Below are positions 1-8,125 of a DNA stretch of 64,000 nucleotides, piece by piece (position 1 is the first letter of the stretch; the number at the start of each line of letters is the position of its first letter). Source of the DNA: Gallionella straubiae (GTDB lineage Bacteria; Pseudomonadota; Gammaproteobacteria; Burkholderiales; Gallionellaceae). The DNA lies in contig NZ_CP194331.1 in assembly GCF_051257895.1 (NCBI RefSeq), forward strand, positions 1,488,001 through 1,552,000. The letters are read 5' to 3'. The notes beneath the pieces were generated by a model. The model ran no database searches. It was not told the DNA's origin and saw nothing but the letters and a program-made list of their open reading frames with translations. Made by a program: the position numbers and the translations under genes.

Positions 1-1
1 A

Positions 2-667
2 CACCGCCAGTCGTTCAACAAGGCCTTCGCCGAATGCGGCTTCGACTGGCACTGGGATGCGGCGCTGTACGACAAACTGCTCGCAGTGACCGGCGGCAAG
101 GAGCGCATCAAGTATTTCGTCTCGGATTTCCTGACCGGCTATGCCAGGCCAGAAGACTTCGAGGACGTCGTCAAGCGCCTGCATGCGGTGAAGACACAAC
201 ACTACAACGCCATGCTGCGCGAAGGCCGCATCCCGCTGCGCCCCGGCATCCGGCAACTGATCTCGGATGCGCATGAAGCCGGCATCCTGCTGGCCATCGC
301 GACCACAACCACGCCGGAGAACGTCGCCACGCTGCTCGAGGTCGGGCTCGGCAAGGACTGGCAGAAACACTTCGCGGCTCTCGGATGCGGCGACATCGTG
401 CCGCACAAGAAACCCGCGCCGGACATCTATTTCTGGGTGCTGGAGAAACTCGGCCTGCCCGCCGCCGCATGCATCGCGCTGGAAGACTCCGAAAACGGCC
501 TGTGTGCCAGCCTCGCGGCAGGCATCCGGACTTTCGTCGTCCGCAACCGCTACACGCGCAGCCAGGATTTTTCGGGTGCTGCGGCGGTGTTCGACGACCT
601 GGATAATCTGGAAAATTTCTACCGGATAACCGGCTTGCTGCTTCCCAAACCGCGGATTTCTGTTTAG
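2..667 (+). CDS. cbbY: CbbY-like HAD-IA phosphatase, 5'-truncated
   Basis: The reading frame is open from base 2, so the N-terminus with the first catalytic Asp motif lies outside the window. The visible 221 residues match CbbY: HRQSFNKAFAECGFDWHW then VTGGKERI, a Thr-rich motif II (ATTTTPENV), the motif III Lys in HKKPAPDIY and the acidic motif IV in ALEDSENG. CbbY proteins are haloacid-dehalogenase hydrolases that remove inhibitory sugar phosphates such as xylulose bisphosphate around Rubisco. The nearby rpe and gph fit a Calvin-cycle context. An internal GTG at 86 is not the start, because homology extends upstream of it. Confidence 0.85.
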   Translation, partial: HRQSFNKAFAECGFDWHWDAALYDKLLAVTGGKERIKYFVSDFLTGYARPEDFEDVVKRLHAVKTQHYNAMLREGRIPLRPGIRQLISDAHEAGILLAIATTTTPENVATLLEVGLGKDWQKHFAALGCGDIVPHKKPAPDIYFWVLEKLGLPAAACIALEDSENGLCASLAAGIRTFVVRNRYTRSQDFSGAAAVFDDLDNLENFYRITGLLLPKPRISV

Positions 668-681
668 CATTCACTCGCCAA

Positions 682-757
682 GGGGGTGTAGCTCAGTTGG
701 GAGAGCGTCTGGTTCGCAATCAGAAGGCCAGCGGTTCGATTCCGCTCACCTCCACCA
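682..757 (+). tRNA. tRNA-Ala (anticodon CGC)
   Basis: It folds as a full cloverleaf. The acceptor stem GGGGGTG pairs with CACCTCC and contains the G3:U70 wobble that marks alanine tRNAs. The D-arm is GCTCAGTTGGGAGAGC, the anticodon loop is TTCGCAA (anticodon CGC, reads GCG), the T-loop is TTCGATT, and the CCA end is encoded. It sits in the cbbY-rpe spacer. Confidence 0.93.
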
Positions 758-840
758 TCTGTCATTCCATAAAGTATTCAGCTATATAAAGTATCGGATA
801 GAATGCACGCTTTGCATTTCGTATTTGATTGAAGGATCGT

Positions 841-1521
841 ATGTACCAAATCGCACCAAGCATTCTTTCCGCCAACTTCGCCAAGCTTGGCGAGGAAGTC
901 GACAACGTCCTAACCTCCGGCGCGGACATCGTGCACTTCGACGTGATGGACAACCACTACGTCCCCAACCTGACCATCGGCCCGCTGGTGTGCGAAGCGC
1001 TGCGCAAGCATGGCGTGACCGCACCGATCGACGTGCACCTGATGATCAAGCCGGTGGATCGCATCATCCCCGATTTCGCCAAGGCGGGCGCGACCTACAT
1101 CACTTTCCACCCGGAAGCCTCCGAGCATATCGACCGCACCATCGGCTTGATCCGCGAGAACGGCTGCAAGCCGGGGTTGGTGTTCAACCCGGCCACGCCG
1201 CTGGACGTGCTGGAATACACGCTGCCAAAGATCGACATGGTGCTGCTGATGTCGGTGAACCCCGGCTTCGGCGGGCAGAAGTTCATTCCCTACGTGCTGG
1301 ACAAGGCGCGCAAGGTGCGCAAGATGATCGATGCAGGCGGCTACAACTGCCGCCTGGAAATCGACGGCGGTGTGGGCCCGGCCAACATCCGCGAAGTGGC
1401 CGCGGCCGGCGCGGACACCTTCGTTGCCGGCTCCGCCATTTTCGGCGCGCGCAAGGACAGCGACCCGCACCGTTACGACAGCGTGATCGCGGCGATGCGC
1501 GCCGAGCTCGCCAAGGTGTAG
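841..1521 (+). CDS. rpe: Ribulose-phosphate 3-epimerase
   Basis: This 226-residue TIM-barrel enzyme interconverts ribulose 5-phosphate and xylulose 5-phosphate in the pentose phosphate and Calvin cycles. It shows the family start YQIAPSILSANFAKLGEE, the metal-site motif HFDVMDNHYVPN, MSVNPGFGGQKF and the phosphate-binding EIDGGV segment. The ATG at 841 is chosen over an in-frame TTG at 829 because it begins the conserved N-terminus and follows a GAAGGA ribosome site. The lipoprotein gene follows after 5 bases. Confidence 0.96.
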   Translation: MYQIAPSILSANFAKLGEEVDNVLTSGADIVHFDVMDNHYVPNLTIGPLVCEALRKHGVTAPIDVHLMIKPVDRIIPDFAKAGATYITFHPEASEHIDRTIGLIRENGCKPGLVFNPATPLDVLEYTLPKIDMVLLMSVNPGFGGQKFIPYVLDKARKVRKMIDAGGYNCRLEIDGGVGPANIREVAAAGADTFVAGSAIFGARKDSDPHRYDSVIAAMRAELAKV

Positions 1522-1526
1522 CCATC

Positions 1527-1886
1527 ATGCGCGCCCGCCTGTTCCTGTTGCCGATAGCCGCCCTCGCGCTGGCTGGCTGCGAGCGGTTTACGGGCGCCAA
1601 TCAGCAGAAGACTCTCGACGCCGAGGCGATCGGCTATGCCTGCCGCGTGTCGCTGAAAACGCCCGAAGACTGCATGAAGGAAAACGACACGCACAGCCCG
1701 ACTTCCGTGTTGTACGGCTGGAAGGAAGCCGACAAGGACATCAAGGAAAAGGCCATCGACCCCACCATGGGCAGGCACGCGCCACAGGCCCCGCAAAGCA
1801 CACCGCCTGCTGCAGAAAGCAAACCAGTCGCCGCGGCCGAAGGCAAGCCCGCTCAGGGCACCGCCGAAAAACCGGCTGGCCGCTAA
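1527..1886 (+). CDS. Small predicted lipoprotein
   Basis: This 119-residue protein starts with a classic lipoprotein signal: MRARLFLLP, a hydrophobic core, then lipobox LALAGC, so the mature protein would be lipidated at Cys18. The body has two further Cys (YACRV and EDCMK), which could form a disulfide in the periplasm. The C-terminal 40 residues are Pro/Ala/Lys-rich and probably disordered. It lies 5 bases after rpe and 10 bases before gph, so it is co-transcribed with them. I recognise no family. Confidence 0.75.
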   Translation: MRARLFLLPIAALALAGCERFTGANQQKTLDAEAIGYACRVSLKTPEDCMKENDTHSPTSVLYGWKEADKDIKEKAIDPTMGRHAPQAPQSTPPAAESKPVAAAEGKPAQGTAEKPAGR

Positions 1887-1896
1887 CGGTACGGCC

Positions 1897-2601
1897 ATGC
1901 AGCAAGCCGCGCCCATCAGAAGATTCTCCACCCCCGTCAGCGTGCGCGCCATCGTCGCCGACCTCGACGGCACGTTGCTGGACTCCGCGCCGCAACTGGC
2001 CGAAGCGGCCAACCGCATGCTGCGTGAAATCGGCTACGCACCCGTGCCGCAGGAACTGCTTGCCAGCTACATCGGCAACGGCATGGCCTGGCTGGTGAAG
2101 CGTGCGCTGACCGGCAAGATGCACGCCACGCCCGATGCCGCGCTGTTCGACCATGCCATGCCGATCTTCGAGAAGCACTACGCCGGCCTGCTGCTGGACA
2201 GCAAGCCGTACGACGGCGTGATCGAGGGTCTGGAAGCCATGCGCGCTGCGGGTTTCCGCCTGGGCTGCATCACCAACAAGGCTTCGCGTTTCACCGGGCC
2301 GCTGCTGGAAGGCGTCGGACTGGCGAAATATTTCGAGATCGTCGTGTCCGGCGACACGCTGCCGGAGAAGAAGCCGCATCCGCTGCCTTTGCTGCATGTG
2401 GCGGAATTCTTCGGCGTGCCGGTCGAACAACTGCTGATGATCGGCGACTCGCTGAACGACACCCTCGCGGCGCGCGCCGCCGGTTGCCCGGTGTTCTGCG
2501 TGCCTTACGGTTATAATCACGGCGAGCCGGTAGAAACCCTGGACACGGATGCGGTGATCCCCAACCTGTCCGCAGCCCTGACGCTCATAAAACGCATTTG
2601 A
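1897..2601 (+). CDS. gph: Phosphoglycolate phosphatase
   Basis: A 234-residue HAD hydrolase that dephosphorylates 2-phosphoglycolate, the product of Rubisco oxygenation and of DNA end repair. It has motif I (IVADLDGTLLDSAPQL), a helical cap, motif II (GCITNKASR), the motif III Lys (EKKPHPLPLL) and motif IV (MIGDSLNDTLAARAAGC). The first 16 residues before VRAIVADLDGT look like an extension, but no better start is visible. Its stop codon is 2 bases before the ATG of the Trp leader peptide, so translation of the leader may be coupled to gph. Confidence 0.93.
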   Translation: MQQAAPIRRFSTPVSVRAIVADLDGTLLDSAPQLAEAANRMLREIGYAPVPQELLASYIGNGMAWLVKRALTGKMHATPDAALFDHAMPIFEKHYAGLLLDSKPYDGVIEGLEAMRAAGFRLGCITNKASRFTGPLLEGVGLAKYFEIVVSGDTLPEKKPHPLPLLHVAEFFGVPVEQLLMIGDSLNDTLAARAAGCPVFCVPYGYNHGEPVETLDTDAVIPNLSAALTLIKRI

Positions 2602-2603
2602 AC

Positions 2604-2654
2604 ATGAAACATCAATACCTCCATTTTTCGAAGACTGCCTGCTGGCGATGGTGA
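2604..2654 (+). CDS. Trp leader peptide ahead of trpE
   Basis: A 16-codon ORF (MKHQYLHFSKTACWRW) ends in Trp-Arg-Trp just before its TGA at 2652-2654. Trp is the rarest residue and both copies lie at the very end, as in ribosome-mediated attenuators. It has no strong ribosome site of its own. Its ATG is 2 bases after the gph stop, suggesting re-initiation by ribosomes leaving gph. It precedes trpE by 62 bases, and its own codons form one arm of a stem that can bury the trpE ribosome site. Confidence 0.7.
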   Translation: MKHQYLHFSKTACWRW

Positions 2655-2712
2655 GCGCTGCTTCACCGGATGCACCGCATCCACGCATCGTCTTCGAAAC
2701 AATATAGGAGGT
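2617..2712 (+). promoter_or_regulatory. Predicted translational attenuator of trpE
   Basis: Leader bases 2617-2622 (ACCTCC) are complementary to 2707-2712 (GGAGGT), the trpE Shine-Dalgarno. Bases 2626-2635 (TTTCGAAGAC) are perfectly complementary to 2690-2699. The 2623-2625/2701-2703 pairs join them into a 19-bp stem with only small bulges. A separate hairpin (GGATGC-ACC-GCATCC, 2668-2682) sits in the loop. No U-tract follows, so this is not a transcription terminator. A ribosome stalled on Trp codons 2643-2651 would cover the left arm and free the trpE site. The pairing is visible in the sequence. The mechanism is inferred. Confidence 0.65.
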
Positions 2713-2716
2713 TTTC

Positions 2717-4204
2717 ATGCTGCACCCCATCACCGAACAAGAATTCAACGCGCTTGCCGAGCAAGGCTACAACCGCATCCCGCTGGTCAGCGAGACCTTT
2801 GCCGACCTCGACACGCCGCTGTCGCTGTACCTCAAGCTCGCCAACAAGCCCTATTCCTACCTGCTGGAATCGGTGCAGGGCGGCGAGCGCTTCGGGCGCT
2901 ACTCCTTCATCGGCCTGCCCGCCGACACGCGCATCACGGTGCGCGGCAAGCAGGTCACGCTGACGCACCAGAATAGCGAGACTAAGCACGAAGCCGAGAA
3001 TCCGCTGGATTTCATCCGCGAATACCAGACGCGCTTCAAGGTCGCCGAACTGCCCGGCCTGCCGCGCTTCTGTGGCGGGCTCGCGGGCTATTTCGGCTAC
3101 GACACGATCCGCTACATCGAGCCGCGCCTGGCCAAAACTCAAAAGCCGGACACACTCGGTACGCCCGACATCCTGCTGATGCTCACCGAGCAGCTCGCGG
3201 TAGTAGACAATCTTTCCGGCAAGCTCACCTTCATCGTCTATGCCAACCCGGAACAGGCCGATGCCTACGAACTTGCGAAACAACGCCTGCACGAGCTGAC
3301 CACGCGGTTGCGCCAGCCGGTGGACATCCCGCACGCTCCTGCCATGCATGGCGGCGAGGCAAGGTCAGAATTCGGCGAGGCCGCGTTCAAGCAGGCGGTG
3401 GTCAAGGCCAAGCAATACATCTTCGACGGCGACATCATGCAGGTGGTGCTGGCGCAGCGCATGGCGCAGCCCTTCCCGGCCGCGCCACTATCGCTGTATC
3501 GCGCGCTGCGCAGCGTGAACCCTTCGCCGTACATGTTCTATTACGACATGGGCGACCACCACGTGGTCGGCGCATCGCCGGAAATATTGGTTCGATTGGA
3601 AGGCGATACCGCCACGGTGCGCCCGATCGCCGGGACGCGCCCGCGCGGCAAGACGCAGCAGCAGGATATTGAGCTCGCGGAAGAACTGCTGGCCGACCCG
3701 AAAGAGCTGGCCGAGCACCTGATGCTGATCGATCTCGGGCGCAACGACATCGGGCGCGTCGCGCAAAACGGCACGGTGAAGCTCACCGAGAAGATGATCA
3801 TCGAACGTTATTCGCACGTGATGCACATCGTCTCCAACGTCGAGGCCGCGCTCAAGCCTGGCCTGAATGCGATGGACGTGCTCAAGGCTACCTTCCCCGC
3901 CGGTACGGTCAGCGGCGCAGCCAAGGTGCGCGCGATGGAGATCATCGACGAACTGGAACCGAGCAAGCGCGGTATCTACGCGGGCGCAGTCGGCTATCTC
4001 GGCTTCAACGGCGACATGGACCTGGCTATCGCGCTGCGCACCGCCGTGGTGAAGGACGGCATGCTCTACGTGCAGGCGGGGGCGGGCATCGTCGCCGACT
4101 CGGTGCCGGACAGCGAATGGACCGAGACGCAGAACAAGGCGCGCGCCGTGCTGCGCGCCGCGGAGATGGTGCTGGCGGGGCTTGATGCGGAAGTACCTCG
4201 CTAG
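2717..4204 (+). CDS. trpE: Anthranilate synthase component I
   Basis: This 495-residue large subunit converts chorismate, with ammonia from TrpG, to anthranilate, the first step of Trp synthesis. The N-terminal feedback site for Trp is visible (YSYLLESVQGGERFGRYSF). The catalytic domain has PSPYMFYYD, GASPEILVRLEG, PIAGTRPRG, LLADPKELAEHLMLIDLGRND and GAVGYLGFNGDMDLAIALRT. A strong AGGAGG lies 5 bases before the ATG and is the target of the attenuator. trpG and trpD follow only after two unrelated genes. Confidence 0.97.
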   Translation: MLHPITEQEFNALAEQGYNRIPLVSETFADLDTPLSLYLKLANKPYSYLLESVQGGERFGRYSFIGLPADTRITVRGKQVTLTHQNSETKHEAENPLDFIREYQTRFKVAELPGLPRFCGGLAGYFGYDTIRYIEPRLAKTQKPDTLGTPDILLMLTEQLAVVDNLSGKLTFIVYANPEQADAYELAKQRLHELTTRLRQPVDIPHAPAMHGGEARSEFGEAAFKQAVVKAKQYIFDGDIMQVVLAQRMAQPFPAAPLSLYRALRSVNPSPYMFYYDMGDHHVVGASPEILVRLEGDTATVRPIAGTRPRGKTQQQDIELAEELLADPKELAEHLMLIDLGRNDIGRVAQNGTVKLTEKMIIERYSHVMHIVSNVEAALKPGLNAMDVLKATFPAGTVSGAAKVRAMEIIDELEPSKRGIYAGAVGYLGFNGDMDLAIALRTAVVKDGMLYVQAGAGIVADSVPDSEWTETQNKARAVLRAAEMVLAGLDAEVPR

Positions 4205-4215
4205 AGGATCTTTTG

Positions 4216-4779
4216 ATGTTTGGAATAAACAGCTTGGGGGCTCAATTTTCTAGTTGCCATTTTTTCCTGCTAGGAGTGAGCCTTGCTGCACTCCTTTTTC
4301 CCGATATTGCACTAGGTGACTATGGGGAGAAATTTCTATCTGTCCGGTGCAACCCTGAGGCGGGCGTATTCGAAGTAGAGCCTCGGATCATTTGGAACGG
4401 AACATTGGACGCTCTGCGTAGCGACATTGAACAGAGCAATGGCAATGTAAGACTTGGAGACACCCTGCTCATTCAATTTAGCTTGAATCCTCCTGCAATA
4501 CAGCCAACAGGCAACTTGGAGGCAAAGTGCACTATATCCAGATCACATCTCAAAGCGATTGTCCACGGATGGGATTTTCCAAAGCTTGAGCTTTTTTCAG
4601 AAGATGAACAGATTGCGAATCTCACTATTGGATACGTCTGGCAGTTCAGTGGATACGTTTTTCGTGTCCGCTATACACCAACTGGAGGATGGGAGGAGTT
4701 TTGTGGTGGTGATAAAAAAATAAACTCATGGCGTACTCTCGATAGAAAGCGCCTTGATACAAACTGCCCTACACATTGA
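4216..4779 (+). CDS. Secreted hypothetical protein, AT-rich orphan
   Basis: This 187-residue protein has an N-terminal hydrophobic stretch (CHFFLLGVSLAALLFPDIALG), probably a signal peptide. The remainder looks beta-rich and contains four Cys (VRCNPE, AKCTIS, EFCGGD, TNCPTH), suggesting two disulfides in an exported domain. GAGGA lies 7 bases before the ATG at 4216. Base composition is much more AT-rich than trpE before it and the FAD gene after it, so it looks like an insertion into the trp locus. I recognise no family. Confidence 0.6.
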   Translation: MFGINSLGAQFSSCHFFLLGVSLAALLFPDIALGDYGEKFLSVRCNPEAGVFEVEPRIIWNGTLDALRSDIEQSNGNVRLGDTLLIQFSLNPPAIQPTGNLEAKCTISRSHLKAIVHGWDFPKLELFSEDEQIANLTIGYVWQFSGYVFRVRYTPTGGWEEFCGGDKKINSWRTLDRKRLDTNCPTH

Positions 4780-4886
4780 TGCATGGCTCACCACTGAAGC
4801 CTCGTTAGCCTACGTAGAGTGCAATCATTCTGCGCCGAAAGAAACATCTAGTGCATTGTGTCTTATGGCATCTATAAAGATAGATT

Positions 4887-6503
4887 ATGTTGCGACTGAC
4901 TGAAATCAGGCTGCCGCTCGACCATCCCGAGGAGGCCATCGGAGATGCCATCCTCGGGCGGCTAGTCATTCCTGCGGAAGACCTGATCCGCTATACCGTA
5001 TTCAAGCGCGGCGTGGACGCGCGCAAGAAGAGCCACATCCTGTTCACATACACGCTCGATGTGGAAGTTCGCGACGAAACGGAAATCCTCGCGCGTCTCG
5101 ACAGCGACCCGCATGTCAAACCCGCGCCGGACACCAGCTACCATTTCGTCGCGCAGGCGCCGCAACATCTTGCCGAACGTCCCGTGGTGATCGGCATAGG
5201 CCCCGCCGGACTGTTCGCCGGACTGATCCTCGCGCAGATGGGCTTCCGCCCGCTGATCCTGGAGCGCGGCAAAGCCGTTCGCGAAAGAACGAAGGACACC
5301 TGGGGGCTGTGGCGGCAGGGCGTGCTCAACCCGGAATCCAACGTGCAGTTCGGCGAGGGCGGCGCGGGCACGTTCTCCGACGGCAAGCTGTACAGCCAGA
5401 TCAAGGACCCCCGACACCTCGGCCGCAAGGTGATGGAGGAATTCGTCAAGGCAGGTGCGCCGGAAGAAATCCTCTACGTCAGCCATCCGCATATCGGCAC
5501 CTTCCGCCTCGTGGGCATGGTTGAAAAAATGCGCGAGACCATCCAGTCGCTGGGCGGCGAGATCCACTTCCAGAGCCGCGTGGACGACATCGAGATCGAC
5601 AACGGCAGAGTGTGCGGCGTGGTGCTCGGCAGCGGCGAGCGCATCGCCACGCATCACCTGATGCTCGCGATCGGCCACAGCGCGCGCGACACCTTCGAGA
5701 TGCTGCACAAGCGCGGCGTGTACATCGAGGCCAAGCCGTTTTCGATCGGCTTTCGCATCGAGCATCCGCAGTCGCTGATCGACCGCGCGCGCTACGGCGA
5801 CAACGCGGGCAACCCGCTGCTGGGCGCGGCGGACTACAAGCTGGTGCATCACGCGAAGAACGGGCGCTCGGTGTACAGCTTCTGCATGTGCCCCGGCGGC
5901 ACGGTGGTTGCCGCGACCTCGGAAGCGGGGCGAGTGGTCACCAATGGCATGAGCCAGTATTCGCGCAACGAGCGCAACGCCAACAGCGGCATCGTGGTCG
6001 GTATCACGCCCGAGCAGGACTATCCCGGCGACCCGCTCGCGGGCATCGAATTCCAGCGCCGCTGGGAGTCGCGCGCCTTCGAGCTGGGCGGCGGAAACTA
6101 CCAGGCACCCGGGCAACTGGTCGGCGACTTCCTCGCAGGCAGGCCTTCGCGCAACTTTGGCGCGGTGCAGCCGTCTTACACTCCCGGCGTGCATTTATGC
6201 GATTTGGGCAGCGCCCTGCCGGACTATGCAATCGCCGCGATCCGCGAAGCGCTGCCCGCCTTTGCGAAGCAGATCAAGGGATTCGACCTTGCGGACGCGG
6301 TGCTCACTGGCGTCGAGACGCGTACCTCATCGCCGATCCGCATCAAGCGCCGCGACGAAGATTTGCAGAGCATCAACACGCAAGGCCTGTACCCGACTGG
6401 AGAAGGCGCGGGCTACGCGGGCGGCATCCTGTCGGCGGCGGTGGACGGCATCCGGGTTGCCGAAGCGGTGGCTTTGAGTATGATGCGCACAAACGATGAA
6501 TAG
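4887..6503 (+). CDS. Uncharacterised FAD-dependent dehydrogenase (COG2509-like)
   Basis: A 538-residue flavoprotein. The first 90 residues form a family-specific N-terminal domain (LRLTEIRLPLDHPEEAI, then FKRGVDARKKSHI). The dinucleotide-binding Rossmann motif VIGIGPAGLFAGLILAQMG lies near residue 100. QFGEGGAGTFSDGKL and the C-terminal GEGAGYAGGILSAAVDGIRVAEA are typical of this FAD/NAD(P) oxidoreductase group. The physiological substrate is not known. It ends 12 bases before trpG, so it is probably co-transcribed with trpGD although no Trp role is established. Confidence 0.85.
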   Translation: MLRLTEIRLPLDHPEEAIGDAILGRLVIPAEDLIRYTVFKRGVDARKKSHILFTYTLDVEVRDETEILARLDSDPHVKPAPDTSYHFVAQAPQHLAERPVVIGIGPAGLFAGLILAQMGFRPLILERGKAVRERTKDTWGLWRQGVLNPESNVQFGEGGAGTFSDGKLYSQIKDPRHLGRKVMEEFVKAGAPEEILYVSHPHIGTFRLVGMVEKMRETIQSLGGEIHFQSRVDDIEIDNGRVCGVVLGSGERIATHHLMLAIGHSARDTFEMLHKRGVYIEAKPFSIGFRIEHPQSLIDRARYGDNAGNPLLGAADYKLVHHAKNGRSVYSFCMCPGGTVVAATSEAGRVVTNGMSQYSRNERNANSGIVVGITPEQDYPGDPLAGIEFQRRWESRAFELGGGNYQAPGQLVGDFLAGRPSRNFGAVQPSYTPGVHLCDLGSALPDYAIAAIREALPAFAKQIKGFDLADAVLTGVETRTSSPIRIKRRDEDLQSINTQGLYPTGEGAGYAGGILSAAVDGIRVAEAVALSMMRTNDE

Positions 6504-6515
6504 ACTGGAACAGAC

Positions 6516-7085
6516 ATGCTTTTGATGATCGACAATTATGATTCCTTCACCTACAACCTGGTGCAGTATTTCGCCGAGCTCGTCGCGGACGTGGTGGTGC
6601 GCCGCAACGACGAAGTCACGGTCGAACAGATCAAGGAAATGAACCCGCAGCAGATCGTGGTGTCGCCCGGCCCATGCACGCCGAACGAGGCGGGCGTGTC
6701 GGTGGCGGCGATCAAGCAGTTTGCGGGCAAGATACCCATCCTCGGCGTGTGCCTCGGCCACCAGAGCATTGGCCAAGCGTTCGGCGGCAGGATCGTGCAC
6801 GCCAGGCAACTGATGCACGGCAAGACCTCGGCGATCCACCACAAGAACACCAGCGTGTTCACCGGCCTGCCGAACCCGTTCACCGCAACGCGCTATCACT
6901 CGCTGGTGATCGAGCGCGCGACCCTGCCGGACTGTCTGGAAGTTACCGCGTGGACCGACGACGGCGAAATCATGGGCGTGCGCCACAAGACGCTCGCGGT
7001 GCACGGCGTGCAATTCCATCCCGAATCCATCCTGACCGAACACGGGCACGACATGCTGAAGAATTTCCTGGAGGGAAAGAAATGA
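6516..7085 (+). CDS. trpG: Anthranilate synthase component II (glutamine amidotransferase)
   Basis: A 189-residue class I glutamine amidotransferase that delivers ammonia to TrpE. The catalytic triad is visible: Cys79 in GVCLGHQ and His168/Glu170 in HGVQFHPES. The start MLLMIDNYDSFTYNLVQYF and the oxyanion motif VSPGPCTPNEAG are canonical. In many betaproteobacteria the same subunit also serves aminodeoxychorismate synthesis. The stop overlaps the trpD start (ATGA), so the two are translationally coupled. Confidence 0.97.
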   Translation: MLLMIDNYDSFTYNLVQYFAELVADVVVRRNDEVTVEQIKEMNPQQIVVSPGPCTPNEAGVSVAAIKQFAGKIPILGVCLGHQSIGQAFGGRIVHARQLMHGKTSAIHHKNTSVFTGLPNPFTATRYHSLVIERATLPDCLEVTAWTDDGEIMGVRHKTLAVHGVQFHPESILTEHGHDMLKNFLEGKK

Positions 7086-8116
7086 CCATGATGACGCCGC
7101 AACAAGCCCTCGCCCGCCTGATCGATCAGCGCGAAATCTTCTACGACGAGATGCTGTCGCTGATGCGCCAGATCATGGGTGGCGAAGTCACGCCGGCGCA
7201 GATCGCCGGCATCCTCGTCGGCCTGCGCGTCAAGAAGGAAACCATCGGGGAAATTTCCGCCGCCGCTTTCGTGATGCGCGAATTTTCCGCCAAGGTGCCA
7301 GTCGCCAACCGCGACCACCTGATGGACACCTGCGGCACCGGCGGCGATGCGGCGCACACCTTCAACATCTCCACCGCCAGCGCGCTGGTCGCGGCGGCGG
7401 CGGGGGCGCGTGTCGCCAAGCACGGCGGGCGTTCGGTGTCTTCGACCTGCGGCTCGGCGGACGTGCTGGAAAAGCTCGGCGTCAACCTCAACCTGACCCC
7501 GGAACAGGTCGGGCGCTGCATCGACGAGATCGGCATCGGCTTCATGTTCGCCCCAAACTTTCACGGCGCGATGAAGTACGCCGCGCCGGTTCGCCGCGAG
7601 CTCGGCGTGCGCACGATTTTCAATGTGCTCGGCCCACTGACCAATCCCGCCGGGGCAGACAATCAGGTGATGGGCGTGTTCCACCCCGACCTGGTCGGCA
7701 TCCAAGCGCGCGTGCTGCAACGTCTCGGCAGCCGCCATGTGCTGGTGGTGCACGGCGCGGACGGCATGGACGAGATTTCCATCAGCGGCGACACTTACGT
7801 CGCCGAGCTGAAAGACGGTGAAGTCAGTGAGTACACCGTATGTCCAGATGATTTCGGCCTGACCAGCGCACCCATCGATACGCTGCGTGTCACCAATGCC
7901 GACGAAGCGTGCAAAAAATTACTGGGCGTATTGAACAACGAAACCGGCGCACCGCGCGACATCGTGCAACTGAACGCCGGTGCGGCGATTTACGTGGCTG
8001 GCCTGACCGCCACGCTCAAGGAAGGCATTGCGAAGGCATATAGTGTGATCGCCAGCGGCGCGGCGAAGGAAAGGCTGGAGCAGCTCATCGCGCTGAGCAA
8101 CCGTTTCAAGGGCTGA
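7082..8116 (+). CDS. trpD: Anthranilate phosphoribosyltransferase
   Basis: A 344-residue enzyme that transfers phosphoribosyl from PRPP to anthranilate. It has the PRPP-binding DTCGTGGDAAHTFNIST motif, the KHGGRSVSSTCGSADVLEKLG segment and the NVLGPLTNPAGA loop. Two further ATGs at 7088 and 7091 are possible starts. The ATG at 7082 overlapping trpG is preferred for coupling. The usual next gene, trpC, is absent. A convergent minus-strand gene follows after 9 bases. Confidence 0.96.
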   Translation: MTMMTPQQALARLIDQREIFYDEMLSLMRQIMGGEVTPAQIAGILVGLRVKKETIGEISAAAFVMREFSAKVPVANRDHLMDTCGTGGDAAHTFNISTASALVAAAAGARVAKHGGRSVSSTCGSADVLEKLGVNLNLTPEQVGRCIDEIGIGFMFAPNFHGAMKYAAPVRRELGVRTIFNVLGPLTNPAGADNQVMGVFHPDLVGIQARVLQRLGSRHVLVVHGADGMDEISISGDTYVAELKDGEVSEYTVCPDDFGLTSAPIDTLRVTNADEACKKLLGVLNNETGAPRDIVQLNAGAAIYVAGLTATLKEGIAKAYSVIASGAAKERLEQLIALSNRFKG

Positions 8117-8125
8117 CCGCCGCCT

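Noticed and set aside
86..667. Internal GTG at 86 as the start of the HAD phosphatase
   Set aside because: The frame is open to base 2 and the upstream residues match CbbY, so the gene is truncated by the window edge.
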